Shown here one piece after another: positions 34,395 through 44,657 of a DNA stretch of 64,000 nt. The DNA lies in assembly GCA_945910815.1 (NCBI GenBank), contig CAMDZD010000010.1, positions 1 to 64,000 of the forward strand. The letters are read 5' to 3'. Origin of the DNA: an uncultured Clostridia bacterium (GTDB lineage Bacteria > Bacillota > Clostridia > Oscillospirales > Ruminococcaceae). The notes below the pieces were generated by a model. It did no database searches. It was not told the origin of the DNA and was given only the letters and a program-made list of their open reading frames with translations. Position numbers and translations under genes: made by a program. Numbering within the stretch: position 1 is the stretch's first letter; each line of letters starts with the position of its first letter.

Positions 34395-34502
34395 AAATTC
34401 ACTCCCCTGTCATCTATAATAACTCATTATAACATCTTTTTCTTCATATTACAATAGGAAAAACAAAAAAATTTCTCTCATAATTTGTATATCATCATAT
34501 GA

Positions 34503-34531
34503 TTGACTTTTTTATGCGTTTCTGATATAAT
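34503..34531 (+). promoter_or_regulatory. Promoter of the MscS gene
   Basis: TTGACT (34503-34508), a 17-base spacer and TATAAT (34526-34531) lie about 38 bases before the start codon at 34569. Confidence 0.8.
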
Positions 34532-34568
34532 ATCAGTATATTTTCTGATAAGGAAAGGAGTTTTTTTA

Positions 34569-35471
34569 ATGACTGAAACCTTGACCTCCGTTTTGACTGA
34601 AACTGCTGAAACTACTACGGAAATTCAGATTCCGAATGTAAAGGAAAGTGTTGAAAATGCCTCATCACTTCTGACTTCCTTAACCGACAAATTCGTTTCC
34701 GCACTGCCTGTTCTTGTATTTGCGGTCACTGTGTTTTTTCTTGGAATAATTCTTTCAAAATTACTGCTTAAATTTACTGCAAAATTTGTGGAGCGTTCAA
34801 ATATTGAAAATACTGCCGGAAGCTTTTTAATATCTCTTATAAGAGTTATGCTCTATATTCTTGTCGCAATAATTGCACTTTCTATATTAAACGTGCCTAT
34901 GACTTCAATAGTAACGGTAATCGGTACTGCCGGAATTGCAATCGGTCTTGCTCTGCAAAACAGCCTTTCAAATCTTGCCGGAGGATTTATAATTCTTTTC
35001 TCAAAGCCTTTCAAATCGGGCGACCTGATAGAAATTGACAATTCTCTCGGTACTGTCGATTCAATCGGTATTCTTTACACGAAAATTATTACTCCCGATA
35101 ATAAAAGCGTATTTATTCCGAACGGAAAAATTACTGATGCTAAAATTATAAATTACAGCGAAACTGCTACACGCCGTGTAGACCTTTCATTTGATATAAG
35201 CTATAATGACGATTTTGAAAAAGCTAAAAGAATAATAAAAAAGGTTATCGAATCCGATTCGCTTATTCTCCGTGAACCCGAACCCCTTGTGAGAATGAAT
35301 GAACAGAAAGAAAGCTCCCTCGGAATATGCGTTCAGGTATGGACTGCAAACGAAAATTACTGGAAGGTTTACTATAATCTGACAGAAAACGTAAAGCTTG
35401 AATTTGATAAAAATGATATAGAAATCCCCTATAATCAGATTGATTTACATATAAAAGAAAAACAGGGGTAA
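34569..35471 (+). CDS. MscS-family mechanosensitive channel
   Basis: The 300-residue membrane protein has three predicted transmembrane helices (about 46-66, 86-105 and 112-140). The pore-lining helix reads GTAGIAIGLALQNSLSNLAG and continues into the MscS beta domain (FSKPFKSGDLIE, then IPNGKITDAKIINYS). It opens on hypo-osmotic stress and releases solutes. ATG 34569 follows AAAGGAG; the longer frame would start inside the promoter. The phosphoesterase gene follows after six bases and is probably co-transcribed. Confidence 0.93.
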   Translation: MTETLTSVLTETAETTTEIQIPNVKESVENASSLLTSLTDKFVSALPVLVFAVTVFFLGIILSKLLLKFTAKFVERSNIENTAGSFLISLIRVMLYILVAIIALSILNVPMTSIVTVIGTAGIAIGLALQNSLSNLAGGFIILFSKPFKSGDLIEIDNSLGTVDSIGILYTKIITPDNKSVFIPNGKITDAKIINYSETATRRVDLSFDISYNDDFEKAKRIIKKVIESDSLILREPEPLVRMNEQKESSLGICVQVWTANENYWKVYYNLTENVKLEFDKNDIEIPYNQIDLHIKEKQG

Positions 35472-35477
35472 AAAAAT

Positions 35478-36347
35478 ATGCCTGAAAAGAAAACTGCTCC
35501 GAAAAAAAGAAAAAATCCAAAATACTTTTTCAGACGGCTTACTGCTCTTCTTCTGATAATTATTCTTATATGGTATTTCAACAACTATACAGTAAAAATC
35601 AGCAAAACTTACATAAATTCATCAAAGCTTAATTCTTCCGTAAAAATTGCCGTTTTAAGCGATTATCATGCCGAAAAATATGGTATCAGCCCGAAAACTA
35701 TTATCAAAAAAATTAAGGATATAAACCCTGATATTGTTTTCTATCTCGGTGACATGTATTCCCGAAATACCGGACAGGAAAATATTGATAAAGCTGAATC
35801 CCTTATGATTGACACCGTAAAAGCCGGCTATGAAGTTTTTTTCGTTGCCGGTGAACATGATACTTCCGTTGAATATCTGAATATTCTCATGCAGAACGGT
35901 GTAAACGTTATGAATTATCAGTCAGAAACGCTTGACATCAGAGGAAACAGCATTAAAATATACGGAATAAACAATGCTTATTTTTCAGATAATTTCGACC
36001 TTTCAAGCGAATTTCAGCTTGACCCGTCATATTACAATATTCTTATGGCACATATTCCAATGTATGATTACTATAACGATTTCGGTGCAGACCTTACACT
36101 TTGCGGTGATACTCACGGCGGGATGATTCAGTTGCCTTTCGGAATGGGTGCTGTATACGATTCCACTAACGGCAAGTGGTTTCCGGAATTTTCAGAGGGA
36201 AGAAAAAATGTATACGATAAAGGTTTTTTCAGCCTTTCCGAAAATGAAAAATATATGTTTATCACTTCCGGACTCGGAAACTATCCCGTTCCCGCAAGGC
36301 TTAACAACAGACCGGAAATCGCTGTTATACAGCTGAATCCATATTAA
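35478..36347 (+). CDS. Membrane-anchored metallophosphoesterase
   Basis: The 289-residue protein has an uncleaved N-terminal anchor (about 18-38) and an extracytoplasmic calcineurin-like domain: LSDYHAEKYG gives the first metal residues, YLGDMYSRN the second aspartate, VAGEHDT replaces the usual GNHD, and MAHIP and GDTHGGMIQLP supply the last histidines. This is the YkuE/YaeI-like type, whose members act on lipids such as UDP-diacylglucosamine or unknown substrates. The asparagine of GNHD is glutamate here, a known variant in this group. The 3' end runs directly into a toxin-gene remnant. Confidence 0.88.
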   Translation: MPEKKTAPKKRKNPKYFFRRLTALLLIIILIWYFNNYTVKISKTYINSSKLNSSVKIAVLSDYHAEKYGISPKTIIKKIKDINPDIVFYLGDMYSRNTGQENIDKAESLMIDTVKAGYEVFFVAGEHDTSVEYLNILMQNGVNVMNYQSETLDIRGNSIKIYGINNAYFSDNFDLSSEFQLDPSYYNILMAHIPMYDYYNDFGADLTLCGDTHGGMIQLPFGMGAVYDSTNGKWFPEFSEGRKNVYDKGFFSLSENEKYMFITSGLGNYPVPARLNNRPEIAVIQLNPY

Positions 36348-36430
36348 AATATATCTGGCAAGATAAATCGGAATTTAAAAGAGCGACAAATTATATTCCT
36401 GAATCACTTGAAAAAAGAGGTATTAAATAA
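36341..36430 (+). pseudogene. C-terminal fragment of a polymorphic-toxin-like gene
   Basis: An open frame without a start reads IWQDKSEFKRATNYIPESLE and ends LEKRGIK, and its stop overlaps the following ATG as TAATG. The fragment resembles the last residues of secreted toxin C-terminal domains, which are normally followed at once by their immunity gene. The rest of the toxin is absent; the frame merges with the 3' end of the phosphoesterase gene. It is read as the tail of a toxin gene left behind by recombination. No specific toxin family can be named. Confidence 0.55.
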
Positions 36431-36849
36431 TGAAATATACACATTATTACTCTCCAATGGATGAAATTATTACCAATATTGATACTGATATTCTATACAA
36501 TGATATTATAAAAAACTTTAAAAATTATTGGTCATCAGTAAATACTGCTTATGCAGAAATTCATTACTTTGAAGATGAGGAGTCAATTGCTACATTAATT
36601 ATTAATGTACATCTTGATTATGGAATTTACTTGCGTCATGAGAGCAATGAAGAAAAACTATCCGTTTTTGATAAAAACAAATTAGATGAAATTGTTTGGA
36701 CAAAAGATGTATGCGATATTTCCATGGGGTTATTTTTACCACCTGAACTGGCATGGAAAGGCATAAAAGAATTTCTGGAGACAGGTACAGCTTCAAAAGA
36801 GATTGAATGGATAAACCCTAACGATTTACCTGAGGGAGGAAATTATTAA
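36430..36849 (+). CDS. Imm1-like immunity protein
   Basis: The 139-residue acidic protein has the C-terminal signature FLPPELAWKGIKEFLETGTA followed by EIEWI, typical of Imm1 immunity proteins, and a beta-rich middle (AEIHYFEDEESIATLIINVH). Imm1 proteins bind and block a cognate toxin in the cytoplasm. The ATG overlaps the stop of the toxin fragment, exactly as a toxin-immunity pair would, although the toxin is gone. The region is much richer in A and T than the surrounding genes, a sign of transfer. Confidence 0.7.
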   Translation: MKYTHYYSPMDEIITNIDTDILYNDIIKNFKNYWSSVNTAYAEIHYFEDEESIATLIINVHLDYGIYLRHESNEEKLSVFDKNKLDEIVWTKDVCDISMGLFLPPELAWKGIKEFLETGTASKEIEWINPNDLPEGGNY

Positions 36850-36906
36850 AGTATATAGTAATTGTTCAGTCAGAAAGATACATTGTAATTCAAGGAGTAA
36901 AAATAA

Positions 36907-37677
36907 ATGAGTATAAAATATGACTTATCAGCTATTGACATATTGGATATATTTAATAATATTCCAAAGAAAAGTGATACAAATAAAAAATTGGAACTTT
37001 TAGAAAAAAAGTATAATATTGTTTTGCCGGATATTTATAAACAATTTATGTGTTCTTCAAATGAAATGTTAAGCACAGCTGATGTCTGGAATTTTAACGA
37101 TGAATGTCCGTTTTATTTCCTTTATGATTGGATAAATATAAGTATTAATGAAACTCTCAAAGAAAATAAAAAAATCGATGATGACAGTGAATATTTTCCT
37201 TTTGCAAACTCTCCTGTTTCAAAATGGAATGATTTCGTTGACGATTATATGTTAATAGGAAGTGATTATGCAGCGGGTATAGCATATTTTGGTATAAAAA
37301 GAACAGATTTAAATAAGGAAAATCCTCCTGTTTACATGTACCATGAAATGAAAGGCATTACTAAATGGGTATTAATGTATAATTATTTATCTGACTATTT
37401 TTTAGTAGTAGTTTGTGATGCAATTTCAGGTGAATGTTATCATACGGCACAAGAAGTTTTAATAGAATATGATTGGAATTATGAAATACATGACACAGGA
37501 TTAAAAGAGATTCTGAATAAACATGGAATAGAACTTAATAATCTTAAAAAACTGTCTTCAATATATAAAACAAGTGAAAATGACTGGATTTCATGCTGTT
37601 ACGATTCAGAAGAAAAAATTCTTTTTATATTTCAAAATAAAGAAGATAACCTGAAAATATATATGATATGGAAATAA
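36907..37677 (+). CDS. SUKH (SMI1/KNR4)-like immunity protein
   Basis: The 256-residue protein has the SUKH hallmark near residues 22-45: LEKKYNIVLPDIYKQFMCSS, with the proline-aspartate and a helix after it, and the later strand VSKWNDFVDDYMLIGSDYAAG. SUKH proteins are the commonest immunity family of bacterial polymorphic toxins. The C-terminal 90 residues extend beyond the usual domain. GGAG lies about eight bases before the ATG. The gene is AT-rich like its neighbour and lies 57 bases after it, so the two form an orphan immunity array. Confidence 0.7.
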   Translation: MSIKYDLSAIDILDIFNNIPKKSDTNKKLELLEKKYNIVLPDIYKQFMCSSNEMLSTADVWNFNDECPFYFLYDWINISINETLKENKKIDDDSEYFPFANSPVSKWNDFVDDYMLIGSDYAAGIAYFGIKRTDLNKENPPVYMYHEMKGITKWVLMYNYLSDYFLVVVCDAISGECYHTAQEVLIEYDWNYEIHDTGLKEILNKHGIELNNLKKLSSIYKTSENDWISCCYDSEEKILFIFQNKEDNLKIYMIWK

Positions 37678-37715
37678 TTATATAAATTATGATTTAAAAC
37701 AAACCAACAAAAAAC

Positions 37716-37745
37716 GGGCGGAATTAAAAATTCCGCCCTTGATTA
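37716..37745. terminator. Bidirectional terminator between the immunity genes and gdhA
   Basis: GGGCGGAAT (37716-37724) and ATTCCGCCC (37730-37738) form a nine-base perfect stem, with T-rich sequence on the plus side and TTTT on the minus side. It separates the convergent SUKH-like gene and gdhA. Confidence 0.85.
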
Positions 37746-37763
37746 TTTTTGTATATATTCTAA

Positions 37764-39125
<1,362 letters not shown>

Positions 39126-39160
39126 TTAATTTTATTAACCGTTTTCAGCGGTCTAAGATG

Positions 39161-39189
39161 ATTATAGCACCTTTTTCCTAAAAATACAA
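39161..39189 (-). promoter_or_regulatory. Promoter of gdhA
   Basis: On the minus strand TTGTAT (39184-39189), 17 bases, then TATAAT (39161-39166) with TG directly upstream (extended -10). It lies about 50 bases before the start codon. Confidence 0.75.
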
Positions 39190-39256
39190 GTAAAAATCCG
39201 CAAAAAAAATTTTTTATAGGATATTACAAAAAATTCGTCAAAAAACTATGCATTTT

Positions 39257-40519
39257 TTACATACAATAAATATTAAGGTATTCGCTTGCAAGATAAAGCG
39301 AACCGCATACAAGAACTATGCCGTTATTTTCAACAGCAAGACTTTTAGCTTTTTCAACTGCTGATTTAAAATCACAGGCTTGCGAATCAGTATATTTTTC
39401 TGCAATTGCTTTAAGCTTTTCAGACGAAACTGCATTATTTATAAATCCGTCAACAAGAAAAATTTTTTCTGAATATCTTGCTATTTTTTCAATTCCGCTT
39501 TTATAGTCTTTGGAATCGACCATTCCCATAACTGTAAAAATTTTCTTTCCTTTAAGGCGTATATCATCAATCACCATAGCAAGAGTATTGATTCCGGCAG
39601 GATTATGTCCGCCGTCAACAATTACAGGCGGATTGCCTTTAATATACTGCACTCTCGCTTTGACATTAGTAGTTTCTATTGATTTCCGGATTGCATATTC
39701 AGGAACAAAAAATCCTTTTTTCTTTAGATAACGGCAGGCTTCAATCGCTGTAACGGCATTGCAGGGTTGATGAAATCCGAGCATTGCCGTTTTAAACTGT
39801 TCACCTTTGTAAATAAACGGCATACCGTCAGATTCCATAGCCTGATATTTAAAATTATTGTATCCGGGCTGTATAAATTCGCTGTGCTTTTTTAAAGCTG
39901 TTTCTTTAACAATTCTGCTTACTTCGTTTTTATTGTCAATTGATAATACTACCGCCGAATTTTCTTTAATTATTCCTGCTTTCTGAACTGCAATTTTTTC
40001 AACGGTATCTCCAAGTATTGCCGTATGGTCAAGCGATATTGAAGTAATAACAGACAAAAGCGGTGACGGTATAACATTCGTACTGTCAAGAAGTCCGCCT
40101 ATACCTGTTTCCAGTACGACTATATCACAATTTTCACGCTTATACCACAGAAAAGCTATTGCCATAGTTATTTCAAACTGCGAATATTTTCTGTCCGCAA
40201 CGTGTTCGGCTACGAAACCGCATATTTCCGAGAGCGATTTTTCATCAATTTCACGGTCATTTATGCGTATTCTGTCTGTATAGTGAGTAACAAAGGGCGA
40301 TGTGAATTTACCCGTCCTATATCCCGAAAGTTCCAGAGCATTCGCAATATATTCAAGTGTTGACCCCTTTCCGTTAGTACCTGCAATATGCACAAACTTC
40401 AAATCCTTTTCGGGATTTCCGATTCGTTCCATAAGTTCTTCTGCACGTGACAAATCAGTCACTTTCGCTCCGAGTCTGCTGTATGAGGATATAAAATCCA
40501 TACATTCATTAAAATTCAT
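39257..40519 (-). CDS. folC: Folylpolyglutamate synthase / dihydrofolate synthase family protein
   Basis: The 420-residue protein belongs to the Mur ligase fold: P-loop HIAGTNGKGST near residues 39-49, SPFVTHYTDRIRIND, and ILGDTVEKIAVQKAGIIKENS with the carbamylated-lysine region, then DGGHNPAGI in the C-terminal domain. It adds glutamate to folates, and possibly to dihydropteroate. ATG 40519 has AAAGGAG seven bases upstream. No other folate genes are nearby. Confidence 0.92.
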   Translation of the reverse strand: MNFNECMDFISSYSRLGAKVTDLSRAEELMERIGNPEKDLKFVHIAGTNGKGSTLEYIANALELSGYRTGKFTSPFVTHYTDRIRINDREIDEKSLSEICGFVAEHVADRKYSQFEITMAIAFLWYKRENCDIVVLETGIGGLLDSTNVIPSPLLSVITSISLDHTAILGDTVEKIAVQKAGIIKENSAVVLSIDNKNEVSRIVKETALKKHSEFIQPGYNNFKYQAMESDGMPFIYKGEQFKTAMLGFHQPCNAVTAIEACRYLKKKGFFVPEYAIRKSIETTNVKARVQYIKGNPPVIVDGGHNPAGINTLAMVIDDIRLKGKKIFTVMGMVDSKDYKSGIEKIARYSEKIFLVDGFINNAVSSEKLKAIAEKYTDSQACDFKSAVEKAKSLAVENNGIVLVCGSLYLASEYLNIYCM

Positions 40520-40571
40520 ATCTGCTCCTTTATCTCTCTGCACTTTTCGGATTTAAAATCCGCCCTTATTT

Positions 40572-40874
40572 TTAATATTCGTAATCTATGCAGGCACGTT
40601 CCGTTTTTACAGTTCCGATAAATGCTCCGAATTCCTTGTGAACAGGGTGTTCCTGATATGCATTAAGTCCGTCTATATCGTCAAAATCGCATATCAAAGC
40701 TATTGTATAGTTGCTTTCGGGAGCGTCTGCTGAATTTATTACAGCCTCACCCTTTTTAAGTGTCGGAACGTTTTCGATTACCTTATTAAAGCGTTCCTTT
40801 GCCTCAACAGCATTTTCATATGCTGTTTTTCCGTCCGTATCCTTTAATTTGAACATTACTATATGCTTTATCAT
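40572..40874 (-). CDS. Dabb (stress-responsive alpha/beta barrel) protein
   Basis: The 100-residue protein begins MIKHIVMFKLKD and ends with the AYQEHPVHKEFGAFIGTVKTER strand-helix, both typical of dimeric Dabb ferredoxin-like barrels. Their functions vary and are mostly unknown. It reads toward folC with a 52-base gap and has an AGGAGAATT-type site upstream. It marks the edge of a small accessory island. Confidence 0.85.
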   Translation of the reverse strand: MIKHIVMFKLKDTDGKTAYENAVEAKERFNKVIENVPTLKKGEAVINSADAPESNYTIALICDFDDIDGLNAYQEHPVHKEFGAFIGTVKTERACIDYEY

Positions 40875-40954
40875 AATAATTCTCCTTTTTCAATTTTGTT
40901 AAATTCCATAAATCTCCTTACATAATAATAAATTCCGGTTTATCTTTCTTATTA

Positions 40955-41035
40955 CTATCTTACATCATAATAGAATTTGTCAGCCGATTCCCTATTATGT
41001 GCGGGTATCACGACAGAAAATGTATATTCACTCAT
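40955..41035 (-). pseudogene. N-terminal stub of a family 2 glycosyltransferase
   Basis: A frame with a good ribosome site (GGAGAGAG) and ATG at 41035 reads MSEYTFSVVIPAHNRES, which is the first strand and nucleotide-binding turn of a GT-A glycosyltransferase, then loses similarity and stops at 40955. Only about 17 residues of the roughly 250 to 350 expected remain. It is a gene start left by a deletion. No other gene lies in 40875-41136. Confidence 0.65.
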
Positions 41036-41108
41036 AAAACTCTCTCCTGTAAATTTCTTGGTTTTAAAATTTGCTGACACAAATCAGAATTTAACTGCTC
41101 TGCAAACT

Positions 41109-41559
41109 GGGAGTTGTAAGTGGTTTAAAGGAAAATTTATCGTTCGTCATATCCCCAGTAAGTCATTTCCCATAATATTGCTGATATTAAATCATTTATT
41201 TCATATTTCTTTATACTTTCTGCATCTACAATATATCCTAAAACTTCATTCCATGGTGTTGCAGAAATAGAATAAGGAATATCTTCCTCGCCAAATACCG
41301 TTACATCAAATAATTCTGTACTGTCATCTTCATCATTAACTTTTTTTACATATATAACCCATCTATTATTTATTATTGGATTTATTTCTTTAAGGCGAAT
41401 AATAACTTGCTCAACTTTCTTCGGAATTTCGTTTCTATCAAAATCAATTTTATATAATTCATATTGTTCTATAAATCTTTCAGTAATTATATTGAAATCA
41501 CATTTTTTTAAAAGTTCATAAAAATACACATAGTCACCAACTTTCCATTTACAACTCCC
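41109..41559. repeat. Imperfect inverted repeats around the DUF6557-like gene
   Basis: GGGAGTTGTAAGTGG at 41109-41123 is matched in inverted orientation by CCATTTACAACTCCC at 41545-41559 (14 of 15 positions). Beside them TGGTTTAAA at 41121-41129 is inverted at 41571-41579, and GTTCGTCA is directly repeated at 41142-41149 and 41580-41587. Together they frame one small gene like a cassette. Confidence 0.6.
41137..41529 (-). CDS. DUF6557-like protein, candidate immunity protein
   Basis: The 130-residue acidic protein opens YFYELLKKCDF and ends with ATPWNEVLGYIVDAESIKKY and ISAILWEMTYWGYDE, the pattern of DUF6557 proteins (a PW-E-LG core and an LWEMT-GFDE end). Members are often found with toxin loci, so an immunity function is suspected but not shown. 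The start appears to be GTG 41529; an in-frame stop lies 12 codons further up, so little extension is possible. The gene is AT-rich and bounded by inverted repeats. Confidence 0.65.
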   Translation of the reverse strand: MYFYELLKKCDFNIITERFIEQYELYKIDFDRNEIPKKVEQVIIRLKEINPIINNRWVIYVKKVNDEDDSTELFDVTVFGEEDIPYSISATPWNEVLGYIVDAESIKKYEINDLISAILWEMTYWGYDER

Positions 41560-41631
41560 TTAAATGACGATTTAAACCAGTTCGTCAAATTCTTATTTAT
41601 ATTTCTGACTGAACATTATTAAAAGACTTGC

Positions 41632-41650
41632 GGGGGACAGAGTCCCCCTT
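41632..41650. terminator. Terminator after valS
   Basis: GGGGGAC and GTCCCCC form a seven-base stem with a three-base loop ten bases beyond the valS stop. On the minus strand the hairpin is followed by GCAAGTCTTTT, on the plus strand by TTT. Confidence 0.6.
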
Positions 41651-41659
41651 TACAGAATA

Positions 41660-44281
41660 TTACTTTCTGAAAGCCTCTATTGACTGCATAATCTTAGTCA
41701 TTTTTTCCTCTGCCTTTGCGAGCTTAGCCTTTTCAGCCTCGATAAGCTTTTCGGGAGCTTTTGCGATAAATCCCTGATTGTTAAGCTTTCCGCTGAGGAA
41801 ATCAATATCTTTCTGGACTTTAGCTTTTTCCTTTTCAAGACGTGCGATTTCCTTATCCTTGTCAACAAGTTCGTCCATAGGAATAAATATTCTTGCGGAA
41901 TCCGTTACAGCGTTTGCAGAATCGGGAATATCAAACTTTTCACCTGTTTCAACTGCCGATGCAGATGCAAGCTTTTCAAAGAATACTGTACATGACTTGA
42001 AAAGTTCGGAATCTTTTGTTTCAATAAAGAGCTTTGCCTTTACTGACGGCGGAACATTCATTTCTGTACGGGTATTTCTTACAGCTTTGATTGCGGAAAT
42101 AATCTTTTCAAAATCCTTTTCTTCGGAATCATAATTAATATCAGCATTGTATACGGGATAGCTTTCAAGCATAATCATACTCTTTCCGTTATTGAGTACC
42201 TGCCATATTTCCTCTGTAATGAACGGCATAAACGGGTGAAGTAACTTCAACATACCTTGCATTGCCCATACAAGTACAGCCTGTGCGGATTTCATAGTGT
42301 CACCGCCTGCCTGTATTCTCGGCTTAGTAAGTTCAATATACCAGTCGCAGTAAATATCCCATATGAAATCATAAATTTTCGTTGATGCTACACCGAGTTC
42401 AAACTTTTCAAGATTTTCATTTACTTCCTTTGCAAGCTTATTGAATTTGTTTACAAGCCACTTGTCCTCCATTGAAAGATTTTCGGGAAGTCCTGTAAAC
42501 TCAAAATCATCAGGGAGATTCATCATTATAAATCTTGAAGCATTCCAGAGCTTGTTTGCAAAGTTTCTTGCTGATTTTACCTTTTCATCGATATAACGCA
42601 TATCGTTTCCGGGTGAATTTCCTGTTGCAAGCATAAATCTTAAAGCGTCCGCACCGTATTCATCAATAACTTCAAGAGGGTCTATGCCGTTTCCGAGTGA
42701 TTTTGACATCTTTCTGCCCTGTGAATCCCTTACAAGTCCGTGAATAAGAACTGTTTTGAAAGGTACTTCGCCCATATTCTCAATACCGCTGAACATCATT
42801 CTTACTACCCAGAAAAATATTATATCATAGCCAGTAACAAGTGTATCAGTAGGATAGAAATACTTCAAATCCTCTGTATTTTCAGGCCAGCCGAGTGTTG
42901 AGAAAGGCCACAGTGCAGAACTGAACCATGTATCAAGTGTGTCGGGGTCTTGTCTCATAGGCTTACCGCACTTCGGACATACTGCACTGTTCTCCTTAGT
43001 AACAACAGTTTCACCACATTCATCACAGTAAAATGCCGGTATACGGTGTCCCCACCAGAGCTGTCTTGATATGCACCAGTCCTTGATATTTTCAAGCCAG
43101 TGATAATAAATCTTGTCAAAACGTTCCGGAACAAATTTAGTTTTGCCCTCTTTTACTGCCTTTATAGCGGGTTCTGCAAGAGGTTTCATCTTTACAAACC
43201 ACTGCTTTGATACTCTCGGTTCTACTGTTGTACCGCATCTGTAACATGTTCCAACGTTGTGGCTGTATTCCTCGATTCTTACCAATGCACCCTCTTTTTC
43301 CAAATCCTCAACGATAGCTTTTCTTGCCTCGTATCTGTCCATACCTGCATATTCCGGATAATCGTCAGTAATTTTTGCGTCATCTGTCATAACGTTGATA
43401 ACAGGAAGATTATGGCGGAGACCTACTTCAAAGTCGTTAGGGTCATGAGCAGGAGTGATTTTAACTACACCTGTTCCGAAATCCATTTCAACATAATCAT
43501 CGGCTACTATCGGGATTTCTCTGTGTACAAGCGGAAGAATTACAGTTTTTCCGACTAAATCCTTATAGCGTTCATCATTCGGATTTACTGCTACTGCTGT
43601 ATCTCCTAAAAGAGTTTCCGGACGTGTTGTTGCAAGCTCAAGATATTCATCAGTATCCTTGATTTTGTATCTCAAATGCCAGAAATGTCCTGCCTGTTCC
43701 TCATAGTTTACCTCTGCATCTGATATTGATGTAAGGCAATGCGGACACCAGTTTATAATTCTTTCGCCCCTGTATATAAGACCTTTATTATAGTATTTTA
43801 CAAATACTTCTCTTACAGCCTTGTTACAGCCTTCGTCCATAGTAAAGCGTTCTCTTGACCAGTCGCATGATGAACCGAGTTTTTTAAGCTGTTCAACAAT
43901 TCTTCCGCCGTACTGTTTTTTCCATTCCCACGCACGTTTCATAAAGCCGTCACGTCCGATTTCCTCTTTTGTAACGCCTTCCTGACGCATTTTTTCAACG
44001 ATTTTTGCTTCTGTTGCTATTGATGCGTGGTCAGTTCCCGGAAGCCATAATGCGGAATATCCTGACATTCTTTTCCAGCGGATTAATATATCCTGTAAAG
44101 TTTCGTCAAGAGCGTGTCCCATATGGAGCTGTCCTGTAATGTTCGGAGGAGGAATTACTATTGTATACGGTGTTTTCTTTGCATCAACTTCTGCACGGAA
44201 ACAGCCTTTTTCATTCCATTCCTTATAGATTCTGTCCTCAAAATCCTTTGGATTATAGGACTTTGCAAGTTCCTTTGCCAT
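41660..44281 (-). CDS. valS: Valyl-tRNA synthetase
   Basis: The 873-residue enzyme charges tRNA-Val. The class I signatures are HMGH (H53 to H56) and KMSKSLGNG near residue 525; the editing domain lies between, and the C-terminal coiled coil ([20 protein letters not shown]) is the ValRS tRNA-binding arm. Zinc-site cysteines (YRCGTT, CDECGE, CPKCGK) are present in the middle. The length is normal. It is preceded by a T-box leader. Confidence 0.97.
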   Translation of the reverse strand: MAKELAKSYNPKDFEDRIYKEWNEKGCFRAEVDAKKTPYTIVIPPPNITGQLHMGHALDETLQDILIRWKRMSGYSALWLPGTDHASIATEAKIVEKMRQEGVTKEEIGRDGFMKRAWEWKKQYGGRIVEQLKKLGSSCDWSRERFTMDEGCNKAVREVFVKYYNKGLIYRGERIINWCPHCLTSISDAEVNYEEQAGHFWHLRYKIKDTDEYLELATTRPETLLGDTAVAVNPNDERYKDLVGKTVILPLVHREIPIVADDYVEMDFGTGVVKITPAHDPNDFEVGLRHNLPVINVMTDDAKITDDYPEYAGMDRYEARKAIVEDLEKEGALVRIEEYSHNVGTCYRCGTTVEPRVSKQWFVKMKPLAEPAIKAVKEGKTKFVPERFDKIYYHWLENIKDWCISRQLWWGHRIPAFYCDECGETVVTKENSAVCPKCGKPMRQDPDTLDTWFSSALWPFSTLGWPENTEDLKYFYPTDTLVTGYDIIFFWVVRMMFSGIENMGEVPFKTVLIHGLVRDSQGRKMSKSLGNGIDPLEVIDEYGADALRFMLATGNSPGNDMRYIDEKVKSARNFANKLWNASRFIMMNLPDDFEFTGLPENLSMEDKWLVNKFNKLAKEVNENLEKFELGVASTKIYDFIWDIYCDWYIELTKPRIQAGGDTMKSAQAVLVWAMQGMLKLLHPFMPFITEEIWQVLNNGKSMIMLESYPVYNADINYDSEEKDFEKIISAIKAVRNTRTEMNVPPSVKAKLFIETKDSELFKSCTVFFEKLASASAVETGEKFDIPDSANAVTDSARIFIPMDELVDKDKEIARLEKEKAKVQKDIDFLSGKLNNQGFIAKAPEKLIEAEKAKLAKAEEKMTKIMQSIEAFRK

Positions 44282-44315
44282 TTTAAAAATCTCTCCTTTG
44301 AATTAAAATAAAAAT

Positions 44316-44596
44316 GCCCCGAATCTGCTGAAAACAGATTCAGGGCGAATAAAAATCCGTGTTACCACCTGACTTCGGAATATATTAAAAATATTCCGCA
44401 CTTAGTGCAGTCATACAACTGTATTCCCTGTAACGTGAGAAACACGCCGGAAACTACTTGATTAAATAAAAATCTTTCGCAACCGAGGCTCGGGAACTAC
44501 TTCCGCATATTCTTCATACTGTCTTGCACCTGACGACAGCTCTCTGAAAATCGGAAAAAATGCGTACTCCTTTCCGTCACAGCCTTTATAATATAT
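44316..44596 (-). promoter_or_regulatory. T-box leader of valS
   Basis: Read on the minus strand, the leader has stem I elements (GGAGTACGC, CAGAGAGCTG and GGTGCAAGACAG), valine codons GTA and GTT side by side where the specifier is expected (in GAAGTAGTTCCC), the T-box sequence GGTGGTAACACGG (44357-44369), and a terminator (44316-44346: GCCCTGAATCTG pairing with CAGATTCGGGGC, then ATTTTTATT). Uncharged tRNA-Val should pair with it and allow valS transcription. Confidence 0.95.
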
Positions 44597-44602
44597 GGGT
44601 AT

Positions 44603-44631
44603 ATTATACACGAAAAAAACTTAATTGTCAA
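44603..44631 (-). promoter_or_regulatory. Promoter of the valS T-box transcript
   Basis: On the minus strand a perfect TTGACA (44626-44631), 17 bases and a perfect TATAAT (44603-44608). The leader begins a few bases later. Confidence 0.9.
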
Positions 44632-44657
44632 TAGGGAAATACAATAATCAAATTTTT

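Noticed and set aside
44281..44657. Protein-coding gene in the gap between valS and the dockerin gene
   Set aside because: The gap is filled by the T-box leader and promoter; no frame with a ribosome site exists.
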